Assembly (NCBI RefSeq): GCF_002930105.1
Contig: NZ_PJRN01000010.1
Span: 62,001 to 126,000, forward strand
Direction of reading: 5' to 3'
DNA: 64,000 nt
Origin: Billgrantia saliphila
Lineage (GTDB): Bacteria; Pseudomonadota; Gammaproteobacteria; Pseudomonadales; Halomonadaceae
Part shown: in pieces, positions 52,530 to 61,753 of the stretch
Numbering within the stretch: the stretch's first letter is position 1
Layout: each line of letters starts with the position of its first letter
Position numbers and translations under genes: made by a program
The notes under the pieces: model-generated
The model's input: only the letters and a program-made list of their open reading frames with translations
Told to the model about the DNA's origin: nothing
Database searches by the model: none

Positions 52530-54049
52530 GGTGTGATCTCCTGTGCCGAAGCGCTGGCCTCCGGCAGCACGGCGGCAATATAGGCCTGCGGGTCGAGCAG
52601 CTGCTCCGCGGTGAGTTCGAGATAGCCCATCACCGGCTCGCCGAAGGCCGCCAAGAGCCCGTTGAGGCCGACCATGGTGGAGACCAGCGCCAGCGGGCCG
52701 CGCTCGAGCGGGTACGGCTTGGCCATGTCGCCGGGGCGCCAGAACCAGCTGCTGCCGGTGCGGCTGACGGCGATCAGGGTCAGCAGCGCGGCGGCCAGTA
52801 GCACGCCCCACAGCCACAACCCCTGAGGCTCCTGCGCGCTCGCCTGAAGGATCCATATCTTGCTGACGAAGCCGCTGAACGGAGGCAGGCCCACCATGGC
52901 GATGCCCGCAATGAAGAACAGGGACCCCAACAGCCAGCGATGCCCGATGGGGCCGATCGCCGAGAAGCGATCGTAGCCCGCTTCGCGCTGCCGGCCGAGC
53001 AGGTCGGCCAGCAGGAAGAAGACGGCGGTCATGCCGGTACTGTGGATCAGGTAGAAGAGCGCGGCGCCCAGCGCCGCCGGGGTGACGAAGCTGATGGTGG
53101 CCAGTAGGGTGCCCACCGAGAGGACCACCAGGTAGGCGGTCAGGGTGCGCAGGCTGTTAGAGCCCAGTACCCCGACGCCGCCGAGCGCCAGGGTCAGCAG
53201 CGCCAGCGGCCACAGCCAGACCCAGGCGGTCGCGTTGACCGGCGCCTCGCCCAGCGCGAAGACCAGCAGGAAGACCCGCAGGATGGCGTAGATGCCGACC
53301 TTGGTCATGATGGCGAAGAGCGCCGCCACCGGCGCGGCGGAGGCCGAGTAGGCGCGGGGGAGCCAGAACAGCAGCGGCAGGATGGCGGCCTTGATGCCGA
53401 AAACCACCAGCAGAATCAGGCTGGCGGCGGCGAGCAGCGGCGCATCTTCCGGCGGTGCCTCTGCCACGCGCAAGGCCAGGTCGGCCATGTTGAGGGTGCC
53501 GGTAAGACCGTAGAGGGTGCCCAGCGCGATCAGGAACAGCGCGGAGCCTGCCAGATTGATGACCACGTAGTGCAGCCCGGCGCGGCTGCGAGCGCGGCCG
53601 CCCCCGTGCAGCAGCAGGGCGTAGGAGGCGATCAGCAGGATCTCGAAGAACACGAAGAGGTTGAACAGGTCGCCGGTCAGGAAGGCGCCGTTGAGACCGG
53701 CCAGTTGGAACTGAAAGAGGGCGTGGAAGTGGGGGCCGCGCTTGTCGGTGCCGCTGCTGGCGTAGAGCAGGCAGCAGAACCCCAGCACGGCGGTGAGCGC
53801 CAGCATGATGGCCGAGAGCCGATCGAGGACCAGCACGATGCCGAAGGGCGCGGGCCAGTCGCCGGCGTGGTAGAGGTAATGCTCCCCCGTACCGGCCATG
53901 GCCAGGCCCCACGCCCCCAGCAGCACCAGGCCCAGGGTGCTGGCGATGCCCACCAGGCGCTGCACGCCGAAGGGCAGCCGATACAGCAACAGCTGGCTCG
54001 CCCCGGTAACCAGCGGCAGCAGTATCGGCAGGATGAGGGCGTGGTTCAT
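52526..54049 (-). CDS. mnhD: Na+/H+ antiporter subunit D
   Basis: A 507-residue polytopic subunit homologous to complex I NuoM/NuoN-type antiporter subunits, with GVFEILLIASYALLLHGGG-like, KAAILPLLFWLPRAYSASAAPVAALFAIMTKVGIYAI and HSTGMTAVFFLLADL segments. Lys and Glu residues within helices form the proton path. It overlaps mnhC and mnhE by four bases. Confidence 0.94.
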   Translation of the reverse strand: MNHALILPILLPLVTGASQLLLYRLPFGVQRLVGIASTLGLVLLGAWGLAMAGTGEHYLYHAGDWPAPFGIVLVLDRLSAIMLALTAVLGFCCLLYASSGTDKRGPHFHALFQFQLAGLNGAFLTGDLFNLFVFFEILLIASYALLLHGGGRARSRAGLHYVVINLAGSALFLIALGTLYGLTGTLNMADLALRVAEAPPEDAPLLAAASLILLVVFGIKAAILPLLFWLPRAYSASAAPVAALFAIMTKVGIYAILRVFLLVFALGEAPVNATAWVWLWPLALLTLALGGVGVLGSNSLRTLTAYLVVLSVGTLLATISFVTPAALGAALFYLIHSTGMTAVFFLLADLLGRQREAGYDRFSAIGPIGHRWLLGSLFFIAGIAMVGLPPFSGFVSKIWILQASAQEPQGLWLWGVLLAAALLTLIAVSRTGSSWFWRPGDMAKPYPLERGPLALVSTMVGLNGLLAAFGEPVMGYLELTAEQLLDPQAYIAAVLPEASASAQEITP

Positions 54050-54384
54050 GTAAGGTCCTCGTCCGGGTTCTCGCCGTCGACGTGGTCGTTGCGCAGCTCC
54101 ACCGCCGCCTTGAGGGCCAGCACCACCACGAAGGCGGTCATGGCGAAGCCGATGACGATGGCGGTCAGCACCAGGGCCTGGGGCAGCGGGTCCGCCGAGC
54201 GTTCGGTGAGGCCGACGATGGCCGGAGCGCCGGCGACCAGGCGGCCCGAGGCGAACAGGTAGAGATTGACGGCATGGGAGAGCAGGGTGAGTCCCAGGAT
54301 GACCGTGAAGGTGCGCGCCCGCAGCAGCAGGTAGATCCCGCAGGTGGTCAGCACGCCCAGGGTTATCGCATAGAGCAGTTCCAT
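54046..54384 (-). CDS. mnhC: Na+/H+ antiporter subunit C
   Basis: A 112-residue NuoK-like subunit with three helices and the PLPQALVLTAIVIGFAMTAFVVVLALK motif. The start at 54384 shares one base with the mnhAB stop (TGATG); its end overlaps mnhD by four bases. The open frame running to 56370 is the shadow of mnhAB. Confidence 0.93.
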   Translation of the reverse strand: MELLYAITLGVLTTCGIYLLLRARTFTVILGLTLLSHAVNLYLFASGRLVAGAPAIVGLTERSADPLPQALVLTAIVIGFAMTAFVVVLALKAAVELRNDHVDGENPDEDLT

Positions 54385-57176
54385 CAGCCGATCTCCTTGC
54401 CGGGGCCCGCCACGGTCATCAGCTTGCCGAGGTTGGCCAGTATCAGCAGCGTGGCCCCGACCACGGTGGCGTAGACCCCGAGATCGAAGAGCATGGCGGT
54501 GGCCAGCTCGAAGTCGCCGATCAATGGCAAGTGCATGTGGCCGTGGGCCGAGGTGAGGAACGGGTAGCCGAACAGCCAGCTGCCGATGCCGGTGAACACG
54601 GCTATCAGGATGCCGGCGCCGATCAGCGGCCGGAAGGCGGTCAGCATGCGCTCCTGGGCCCACACCAGCCCGCCCGCCATGTACTGCAGCGTCAGCGCCA
54701 CGGCGGTGATCAACCCGGCGATGAAGCCGCCGCCCGGCAGGTTGTGGCCGCGCAGGAAGATATAGGCCGAGACCAGCAGGGCGATCGGCAGCACCAGCCT
54801 GGCCACGGTGCCGAGCATGATCGGGTGCGGTTCGGCGACCCAGTGTGCGGGGTTGGTGTCGACCACCCGCTCCTTGAGGTGCAGGTCGCGGGTGAAGGCG
54901 AACACCGCCACCGCCGCGATGCCCAGCACGGTGATCTCGCCCAGGGTATCGAAGCCGCGGAAATCCACCAGGATCACGTTGACCACGTTGGTGCCGCCGC
55001 CACCGGGCAGGCTGTTGGCGAGGAAGAAGTCGGAGATTGTCCGCTGCGGCCGGGTGAGGATGGCGAAGCTGAAGGCGGCCACGCCGCCGCCCATCAGGCC
55101 GGCGATGGCGAGGTCGCGTGCCATCCTCCTGCGCGAGGATTCCCTCGGGGATTGCTGGGGCAGGAAGGAGAGCGCCAGCATCATGATCACCACCGCCATC
55201 ACCTCCACCATCAGCTGGGTCAGGGCAAGGTCCGGTGCCGAGAAGCGGGCGAAGGCAACGGTGACGAAGAGCCCGGTGACGCCGAGCAGCAACAGGGCTG
55301 GCAGCCGAGCGTGATGGAAGACCACCACGCCGATGGCCGCCAGGCAGAGCAGGATGGCGGCCAGCACGGTCAGCGGATCGAGAGGTGCCATCGCTACGCC
55401 GCCGTTCCAGCGCGCCACGGCGAGCAGTTCCACGCCGACCAGCACCACGACGGTGACCATGATGAAGGTCAGGTAGCGCTGCTGCGAGCCGTTCTCGAGC
55501 TGGAAGACGCGTTGCTGGGAGAGGGCGATGATACGCAGCATGATCCAGTCGAAGATTTCCGTGGCATCCACTTCCGGCAGGCGGGCATGGAGACGGAACA
55601 GTGGACCGCGCATCCGGTAGAAGAGCGCGCCGCCCACCAGCGCGACGAGGCTCATGAGCATGGGCAGGGTGCCGCCCAGTGCCGTGAAGTCGTAGGCGGC
55701 GAGCTCGGCCTGGCGAGAGGCCAGGAATGCGGGGTGGACCAGTAGCGTGTTGAGCCCTGCCGGCGCCAGGCCCACGTAGAGCGTGGCCAGGGCCAGCAGC
55801 GCGATGGGCGTCAGGGCCGCCAGGCGCGGTTCCCTGGGCGGCCAGACGGGCAGGTCGATGGGCCGGCCGTTGAAGTAAACGTTGTGGAAGATGCGAATCG
55901 AGTAGGCCACCGAGAACAGCCCGGCCACTGTCACCCAGGCGGGAATAATTACGGTCGCCCAACTGGGCGTCGTTACCAGCAGGCTCTCGCCGAACAGCAT
56001 CTTCTTGCTCAGGTAGCCGCTCATCAGCGGCAAGCCGGCCATGGCGGCGGCGGGAATCGCCGACAGCACCATCAACACCGGCATGAAGCGCCACATACCG
56101 TTGATATGGCGCATGTCGCGGGTGCCGGTGGCGCGGTCGACGTAGCCCGCCATCATGAACAGCGGCGCCTTGAACAGTGCGTGACACACCAGGTGGAAGA
56201 GCGCCGCCGCCACTGCCATGGGCGTGCCCAGGCCCAGCAGCAGCATGATCAGCCCCAGGTGAGAGACCGTGGAGTAGGCCAGCAGCCCCTTCATGTCGTG
56301 CATGAACATGGCGACGAAGGCGCCCACCATCAGCGTCGCCATGCCGGTTAGCGTGACGAGGTGGAACCACAGTTCGGTCTCCGCCAGGGCCGGATGCAGC
56401 CGGGCGAGCAGGAACAGCCCCGCCTTGACCATGGTGGCGCTGTGCAGGTAGGCCGAGACCGGCGTCGGCGCGGTCATGGCGTGGGGCAGCCAGAGGTGGA
56501 AGGGAAACTGGGCCGACTTGGTGAAGGCTCCGAGCAGGAGCAGGTTGAGCATCAGGGCGTAGTGATCGTGGGCGCGGATTCGATCGCCGGCCTCGAGTAC
56601 CACCGAGAGTTCATAGCTGCCGGCGATCTGGCCCAGCAGCACGATGCCGCCCAGCAGCGCCAGCCCGCCGCCGCCGGTGATCACCAGCGTCATTCGCGCG
56701 CCCAGCCGGGCTGCCTGACGGCCGCTGTTGAAGCCGATCAGCAGGAAGGAGACCAGGCTGGTCAGCTCCCAAAACACCAGCATGAACAGCAGATTCTCGG
56801 CAAGCACGATGCCCAGCATGGCCGCCATGAACAGCAGCACCAGGATGTAGAACCGCGCGGCCGAGGCGTTGCCTTCGAAGTAGTAGCGCGCATAGAGCAG
56901 GATCAAACAGCCGATGCCGGTGATCAGCAAGGCGAACAACAGGCTCAGGCCATCGAGGCGCAGCGCCACGTCTAGCCCCAGCGAGGGCAGCCAACTCAGC
57001 TTGCGAATGACCGTTTCACCGCCCGAGACCCTAGGCAGCCAGCTCAGCAGCAGAGCGAAACTCGAGACGGCGGGCAGGGCGGCAAGGCACGCGAGCTGCC
57101 GAGACGTGCCGCCACGGGGAAAGGCGGGAAGCAACGCGCCCAGCAGGGGCAGCAGAATGACGAGACCAAGTGCCAT
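54384..57176 (-). CDS. mnhA: Fused Na+/H+ antiporter subunits A and B
   Basis: A 930-residue fusion of MnhA (NuoL-like, residues ~1-760) and MnhB (~770-930), as in Pha-type Mrp antiporters. MnhA signatures include MLVFWELTSLVSFLLIGF, KSAQFPFHLWLPHAMTAPTPVSAYLHSATMVKAG and the Glu/Lys pairs of the proton channel. The B part has GHNLPGGGFIAGLITAVALTLQYMAGG. It exports Na+ for H+ and supports pH and salt tolerance. It is first gene of the operon, which then runs C-D-E-F-G with overlaps at every junction. Confidence 0.93.
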   Translation of the reverse strand: MALGLVILLPLLGALLPAFPRGGTSRQLACLAALPAVSSFALLLSWLPRVSGGETVIRKLSWLPSLGLDVALRLDGLSLLFALLITGIGCLILLYARYYFEGNASAARFYILVLLFMAAMLGIVLAENLLFMLVFWELTSLVSFLLIGFNSGRQAARLGARMTLVITGGGGLALLGGIVLLGQIAGSYELSVVLEAGDRIRAHDHYALMLNLLLLGAFTKSAQFPFHLWLPHAMTAPTPVSAYLHSATMVKAGLFLLARLHPALAETELWFHLVTLTGMATLMVGAFVAMFMHDMKGLLAYSTVSHLGLIMLLLGLGTPMAVAAALFHLVCHALFKAPLFMMAGYVDRATGTRDMRHINGMWRFMPVLMVLSAIPAAAMAGLPLMSGYLSKKMLFGESLLVTTPSWATVIIPAWVTVAGLFSVAYSIRIFHNVYFNGRPIDLPVWPPREPRLAALTPIALLALATLYVGLAPAGLNTLLVHPAFLASRQAELAAYDFTALGGTLPMLMSLVALVGGALFYRMRGPLFRLHARLPEVDATEIFDWIMLRIIALSQQRVFQLENGSQQRYLTFIMVTVVVLVGVELLAVARWNGGVAMAPLDPLTVLAAILLCLAAIGVVVFHHARLPALLLLGVTGLFVTVAFARFSAPDLALTQLMVEVMAVVIMMLALSFLPQQSPRESSRRRMARDLAIAGLMGGGVAAFSFAILTRPQRTISDFFLANSLPGGGGTNVVNVILVDFRGFDTLGEITVLGIAAVAVFAFTRDLHLKERVVDTNPAHWVAEPHPIMLGTVARLVLPIALLVSAYIFLRGHNLPGGGFIAGLITAVALTLQYMAGGLVWAQERMLTAFRPLIGAGILIAVFTGIGSWLFGYPFLTSAHGHMHLPLIGDFELATAMLFDLGVYATVVGATLLILANLGKLMTVAGPGKEIG

Positions 57177-57539
57177 GCGCTCGTTGGCGGCTTCGTCAGG
57201 AAGCGTGCCGGCGACTGGGTCGTACCCAGCCCCGGCCCCGGCCTAGTACGGCTGGATTGCCGGCGAGCAGGTCCAGCATTCCGTTGGCGATTCCTCTCAT
57301 GTGGACTCCCTGAGCAGATGAAGAGTCTCCATCGCATCGCCGCGGCCTCGACAGAGGTGGGCCTTGTGCCCGCCAGGGAATAAGGTTGCCCGTTGTCGTG
57401 ACGCGTTGCGCTGCCTGCGGCAAGATGCAGTGATTGGCTTTACTATAGAGGGCCATTCCTGCCCGTACCGTGGCGCCTGTCAACGCTGGGTGAGGTTCGC
57501 CCCTTGCCGCGGCATGGAGAGCGTGGACGGCTACAGGTT
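57177..57539. other. Intergenic region upstream of mnhAB
   Basis: About 360 bases with no supported gene, carrying the promoter of the Mrp operon. An open frame on the minus strand (57196-57483) has no recognisable protein features and was not accepted. Confidence 0.4.
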
Positions 57540-57817
57540 CGCTTCGATTCCAATCTGGAACGCTAGCGAGTTCACCACCTCGCGCCGGTACTCAACGTAC
57601 CCCAAGTCGCCATCCTGGGTATCGGTGGGATCGAACCGTGCCCTGTGCCACTATCCAGGGGCTGGCGGGCGGCCCAGTTCATCGGCCTGTCGCTGACGTT
57701 CACCATCGTGCCGTCAACGGTGCGCCGGCGGCGGCCTTTCTCGATGCGCTGTGCGAACGCATCGAGACGCTGGCCCCGTGCGCCTTCGGTGAAGAACTCG
57801 GCGTGGCGAGTCCTTAG
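57540..57817 (+). pseudogene. Decayed 2-oxoacid dehydrogenase E2 (lipoyl acyltransferase) C-terminus
   Basis: Two frames together read as the end of an E2 acyltransferase. Frame 0 gives APVLNVPQVAILGIGGI (57582-57632) and later QFIGLSLTF. After a frameshift near 57700 the other frame gives HHRAVNGAPAAAFLDALCERIETLAP (57701-57780), the catalytic HRxxxG region, ending at a TAG at 57815-57817. Frame 0 also has an in-frame TAG at 57564-57566. The gene is therefore broken at least twice and its N-terminal lipoyl domain is gone. A lipoate-protein ligase gene follows after 35 bases, as in acetoin or branched-chain dehydrogenase loci. Confidence 0.78.
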
Positions 57818-57852
57818 CGAACCTTAGAGCCCTTGAAGAGAGGAATCCTGCC

Positions 57853-58569
57853 ATGACCGCCGTGCCGCCCATCGACGAGAACGGCCTGCAGCGGCTAAGT
57901 GTGGAAGCCGGCCTGGCTGCGGAGGAGGCGAGGCTGGAAGCGATCTGCCAGGGCGAGAGCCATGCGGAGCTGTTGGCCTGGACGCCGCTGGATCGGGCCC
58001 TGGTGATGCCGCGACGGCACGAGAGAACCGAGGGATTCCCAGCGGCGCGCCAGGCCCTGCGCGAGCGGGGCTGGCCGATCCTGTTCCGCGCCACAGGCGG
58101 CACCCCGGTGCCGCAGTGCGCCTCGGTGGTCAACGTGGCGTTGGCGCTGCGCTGTCGGGTGGGCAGCTCCGCGGCCCATCTCGAATGGGGCTACCATCGT
58201 CTGGGCGACCCCTGGTGCGACTGGCTGGCTTCGCTCGGGGTCGAGGCGGTCGATCTGGGGGAGGCGCCGGGCGCGTACTGCGACGGCCGCTTCAACGTGC
58301 GTATCGGTGGGCGCAAGCTGGTGGGAACGGCCCAGCGCTGGCGCCGGGTACGCGGCTGTCGCGACATGGCGATGCTGGTCCACGGCGCCATGCAGGTGAG
58401 CGGCGACCCGGCCGAACTGGTCGAGGTGGTCAACGCTTTCCAGAATGCCATTGGCGATCCCCAGCGTTTCCTGGCCGATAGCCACGTGGCCCTGGCCGAC
58501 GCCTTGCCCGGGTTGGATATCGAAGCGACCTTGCCCGAGCTGCTGAGGCGACTGGCCAACGCGCCGTGA
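57853..58569 (+). CDS. Lipoate-protein ligase-family protein
   Basis: A 238-residue BPL/LplA/LipB-fold protein: PRRHERTEGFPAARQALRERGWP, the TGGTPVPQCASVVNVALAL loop, and the RIGGRKLVGTAQRW motif with the invariant Lys. It would attach lipoate to E2 or GcvH proteins. The start at 57853 follows AGAGAGGAAT. It sits directly behind a decayed E2 gene, so it is probably a survivor of a lost dehydrogenase operon that may still serve other lipoyl proteins. The next gene follows after 7 bases. Confidence 0.85.
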   Translation: MTAVPPIDENGLQRLSVEAGLAAEEARLEAICQGESHAELLAWTPLDRALVMPRRHERTEGFPAARQALRERGWPILFRATGGTPVPQCASVVNVALALRCRVGSSAAHLEWGYHRLGDPWCDWLASLGVEAVDLGEAPGAYCDGRFNVRIGGRKLVGTAQRWRRVRGCRDMAMLVHGAMQVSGDPAELVEVVNAFQNAIGDPQRFLADSHVALADALPGLDIEATLPELLRRLANAP

Positions 58570-58576
58570 GGGTGGC

Positions 58577-58921
58577 ATGAGTGACTACACGGATCACCTG
58601 CGCGATGTCTTCGAACGGTTCGGCCCGATCACGGCGCGACGGATGTTCGGCGGCTACGGTATCTACCACGATGGCCTGATGTTTGCGCTGGTCGCCGACG
58701 AGATGCTCTATCTGAAGGCGGATAACGAGAACGTCGGCGACTTCGTGCAAGAGGGGCTTGGGCCGTTCGAATACGAGAAGGGCGGCAAGTTCGTTCAACT
58801 CTCCTACTACCAGGCGCCGGAAGCCGTGTTCGAGGACGACGAGCTGGCCGCGACCTGGGCGCGCCGCTCCTTCGAAGCTGCCTTGCGTGCCCAGGCGGGC
58901 AAACGCAGAACGAGAAACTGA
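58577..58921 (+). CDS. TfoX/Sxy N-terminal-domain protein
   Basis: A 114-residue protein consisting only of the TfoX_N domain (ITARRMFGGYGIYHDGLMFALVADEMLYLKAD ... FVQLSYYQAPEAVFEDDELAATWARRSFEAALRA). Full TfoX/Sxy competence regulators have a second domain, which is absent here; such short forms are common and of unknown function. It begins 7 bases after the lipoate ligase gene. Confidence 0.87.
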   Translation: MSDYTDHLRDVFERFGPITARRMFGGYGIYHDGLMFALVADEMLYLKADNENVGDFVQEGLGPFEYEKGGKFVQLSYYQAPEAVFEDDELAATWARRSFEAALRAQAGKRRTRN

Positions 58922-58970
58922 GGCTTGATCCCTGCGCACCACGCGTGCCGATGCCATTAAAGTTGTCACG

Positions 58971-60449
58971 TTACGCCTTGTTCGCGCCGGCCCACCTGCC
59001 GCGCCCGCGATCCGGCACCATGCGGCCGAAGTAGAGCAGCCCGAAGGCCAGCCAGGCCACGGTGAGTACCAGGGTCAAACCCAATATGGCGGGTGCGCCG
59101 AATTGGGCGATCAGCGGGAGCGAGGCGGCGGTGAACAGGCCGCCGCCGACCACCGGTTCGAACATCAGCTGCTTGTAGCCGAAGCTCTCGAAGGCACCGG
59201 AGCGGTTCTTGGGATCGGCCATGCGCATCAGCAGCAGACCGGTGACGGTGACGCCCATCGACTGGCCGAAGTCGCCGATGCCGCGCTCGAACCAGTTTTC
59301 GGGAATCACCCGCGGTGCGATCACGATCAGCACGAACAGGCACCAGCCGATGCCCGCCAGCGATAGCAGCAGGAAAGGCAGGAAGTAGGCACCCAGCGCG
59401 GTGAGCGACAGCGTCGCCAGGGCGGCGACGATGGTGAAATCGAGGGCGGTGCCGGCGATGCGGGCCATGGTGCGGCTGGAAACGTGTGGCTCGAGGCCGA
59501 AGCGGGTGACACAGAGCTGCACGATCACGCCACCGATCATGGCAATGGGAAACAGCGGCACATGAGCGAGAATCTCGATCCCGCCGTCGCTGGCCCAGGT
59601 CTGCCGCTCGATCCACTGCAGGGCGTTCAGGATCAGCCAACCGATGCCGATCGCGATCCCCACCAGGCCGATGTGCAGGCTCAATGGGTCGGCCGTATCC
59701 TCTTCGAGCGCCAGGTCTTTCTTGAATTCGGCGTAATCCTGGGTCGAGGGCATGTCGCTCTGCTGCTCGTCCGTGCCGGCCAGAGCCGCATGCTGACTCT
59801 GTGGCCTTTCCACTTTCTTTTCCAGCTTGATCACGCCGCGGCGAGCCGCCAGGTTGATCATTACCGTGCCGATCAGCACGCCCGACACGATCCCCACCGT
59901 GGCCAGGCCCAGGGCCAGGTCGGCGCCCTCCTCGAAGCCGAGGTCGGCAAAGGTGCCGGCCATGCCTGCCGCCGTGCCATGGCCGCCTTCGAAGCCGATC
60001 TCGATCAGGGCTCCGGCCATGGGATTCATGCCGAACAGCGGCGCGAGAACGAGGAGCGCCAGTGTCAGACCCACGACGTACTGGCCCCAGGCCATGGTCT
60101 GGCCGACGACGACCTGCGGGCCGGCGCGAAACCAGATGGTACGCAGGCCGGGGATGGGGCGGCCGATGAACAGGGCGGCGAAGACCACATTGATCAGCAG
60201 GCCGGGCAGGGCCGCCCAGCTATCGTAGGCGAAGGCGGGGAACAGCCCCGCCGGGTCGTCGTAGGGCAAGGTGGCGAACTGGCCCAGGCCCTCGGGACCG
60301 AGCAGCAACAGCAACAAGCCGCCGATGACCGAGCTGGGCAGAAACAACTTACGCAGCCGCGAAGATCTTGCGAGCAGGGCATTGCTAGCCAGTAGTGCCA
60401 GTGCTATCAACATCAGCGCGACGAACAGCTCGCCTACGGTGATCGCCAT
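58971..60449 (-). CDS. gltS: GltS-like sodium/glutamate symporter
   Basis: A 492-residue inner-membrane symporter with two inverted repeats of helices and glycine-rich re-entrant loops (GFEGGHGTAAGMAGTFADLGF in the first half; MADPKNRSGAFESFGYKQLMFEPVVGGG in the second), the ESS/GltS pattern. The central hydrophilic loop (about 220-260) is longer than in E. coli GltS. The ATG at 60449 follows AGGAG; an in-frame ATG at 60494 lacks support. The glutamate substrate is the family default. Confidence 0.85.
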   Translation of the reverse strand: MAITVGELFVALMLIALALLASNALLARSSRLRKLFLPSSVIGGLLLLLLGPEGLGQFATLPYDDPAGLFPAFAYDSWAALPGLLINVVFAALFIGRPIPGLRTIWFRAGPQVVVGQTMAWGQYVVGLTLALLVLAPLFGMNPMAGALIEIGFEGGHGTAAGMAGTFADLGFEEGADLALGLATVGIVSGVLIGTVMINLAARRGVIKLEKKVERPQSQHAALAGTDEQQSDMPSTQDYAEFKKDLALEEDTADPLSLHIGLVGIAIGIGWLILNALQWIERQTWASDGGIEILAHVPLFPIAMIGGVIVQLCVTRFGLEPHVSSRTMARIAGTALDFTIVAALATLSLTALGAYFLPFLLLSLAGIGWCLFVLIVIAPRVIPENWFERGIGDFGQSMGVTVTGLLLMRMADPKNRSGAFESFGYKQLMFEPVVGGGLFTAASLPLIAQFGAPAILGLTLVLTVAWLAFGLLYFGRMVPDRGRGRWAGANKA

Positions 60450-60630
60450 GGTCAGCTCCTTCCTTGGATTGCGCTCGGGTATGGCTCGATTCACTTGTCA
60501 GGGTAGTTGAAACCCCGTCGTGTTCGATGCGGCTCAGGATAAGGACTTAGGTCGCGACGGTGAGCGCGGCTTCGCGTCGAGGCATTCGCATGCCAGTATT
60601 GCGCATGGCTCGATTGCCTAGGATTCCGAC

Positions 60631-61716
60631 ATGACCCGACTGTTTCAAAAGCACTACCACCCGGCCGGTACCGCACCGGGCACCTTGCGCGAAGTATCGC
60701 TTGAGCAGGTGGCCCTGCACGGTCCGGCGACGTTCTACCTGGCCCGACGCGACGGCGGTCGCTGGGGCGAGATGGACGAGATCGTCGCCGAGGCGATTCC
60801 TCACGACTCGGCCGAGGGGCCACTGTGCTGGCTGCATGTGCAGGGCATGCCCACGCCGGAGGAGCTGGAGCTGCTCGGCGAGCGGGTCGGCCTGCATCCG
60901 TTGGCCCAGGAAGACATTCTCAACGGCGGCCAGCGGCCCAAGGTGGAACGCTTCGACACGTCGCTGGTGGTGATCATGGGCATCCCGGACATCGACGAGA
61001 CGGAAGGGCTCAAGCTCTACCAGCTGACACTGTTCATGGGTCTCAACATCGTGGTCAGCGTGATGGCCGAAGGCATGGATCCTTTCACCGAAGTGCGTCG
61101 GCGGCTCGAGGAGCGCGGCGGCCGTGCCCTGGGCGAACCCGACGACCTGCTCTACGGGCTGCTCGACACTGCCGTCGATCACGCCTTCCCTGTGCTCGAC
61201 AGCGTGGGCGAGCGCCTCGAGGAGGTCGAAACGGAAATCCTCGATTGCCCGACAAGCACTACGCTGGAGCGGTTGCACGGGCTGAAGCGGGAATTGATCA
61301 TGCTGCGCCGATATCTGTGGCCCACCCGCGAGGTGCTCAACCAGCTGCTGCGCGATCATAACGACCTGTTCACGCCCGATACGCGCATGTGGATGCGCGA
61401 CGTCTACGATCACGCCGTGCAGGTCATGGATCTGGTGGAGAGCTACCGCGAGATGACGGCGAGCCTGCTCGACGTCTATCTCTCCAGCATGAGCCACCGG
61501 CTGAACGCCAGCATGCGCACGCTGACCATCATCGCCACCATCTTCATGCCGCTGACGTTCATCGCCGGCGTGTACGGCATGAATTTCTCCCACCCCACCA
61601 GCCCCTTCGCCATGCCGGAATTGAGTTGGTACTGGGGTTACCCGATGGTATGGGGCGTGATGATCCTGGTGGCCCTGGGCATGATCTGGATGTTCCGCCG
61701 GATGAAATGGTTTTGA
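60631..61716 (+). CDS. zntB: ZntB/CorA-family divalent metal transporter
   Basis: A 361-residue CIT-family protein with a long cytoplasmic domain, two C-terminal helices and the signature GVYGMNF between them (about residue 315). The N-terminal half (LCWLHVQGMPTPEELELLGERVGLHPLAQEDI) resembles CorA/ZntB. It moves Mg2+, Co2+ or Zn2+; the ion is not decidable. It is monocistronic and converges on the patatin gene. Confidence 0.87.
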   Translation: MTRLFQKHYHPAGTAPGTLREVSLEQVALHGPATFYLARRDGGRWGEMDEIVAEAIPHDSAEGPLCWLHVQGMPTPEELELLGERVGLHPLAQEDILNGGQRPKVERFDTSLVVIMGIPDIDETEGLKLYQLTLFMGLNIVVSVMAEGMDPFTEVRRRLEERGGRALGEPDDLLYGLLDTAVDHAFPVLDSVGERLEEVETEILDCPTSTTLERLHGLKRELIMLRRYLWPTREVLNQLLRDHNDLFTPDTRMWMRDVYDHAVQVMDLVESYREMTASLLDVYLSSMSHRLNASMRTLTIIATIFMPLTFIAGVYGMNFSHPTSPFAMPELSWYWGYPMVWGVMILVALGMIWMFRRMKWF

Positions 61717-61753
61717 TCGCTTCGGACTCGCTGCCGTGCGGTCTTGTCAGGGC

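Noticed and set aside
54046..56370. 774-codon open frame ending with mnhC
   Set aside because: Only the last 112 codons are MnhC. The rest is an out-of-frame reading of mnhAB, and the mnhC start is fixed by the TGATG junction.
57196..57483. 95-codon minus-strand frame upstream of mnhAB
   Set aside because: No domain, no signal peptide and no ribosome-binding site; the composition looks like intergenic sequence.
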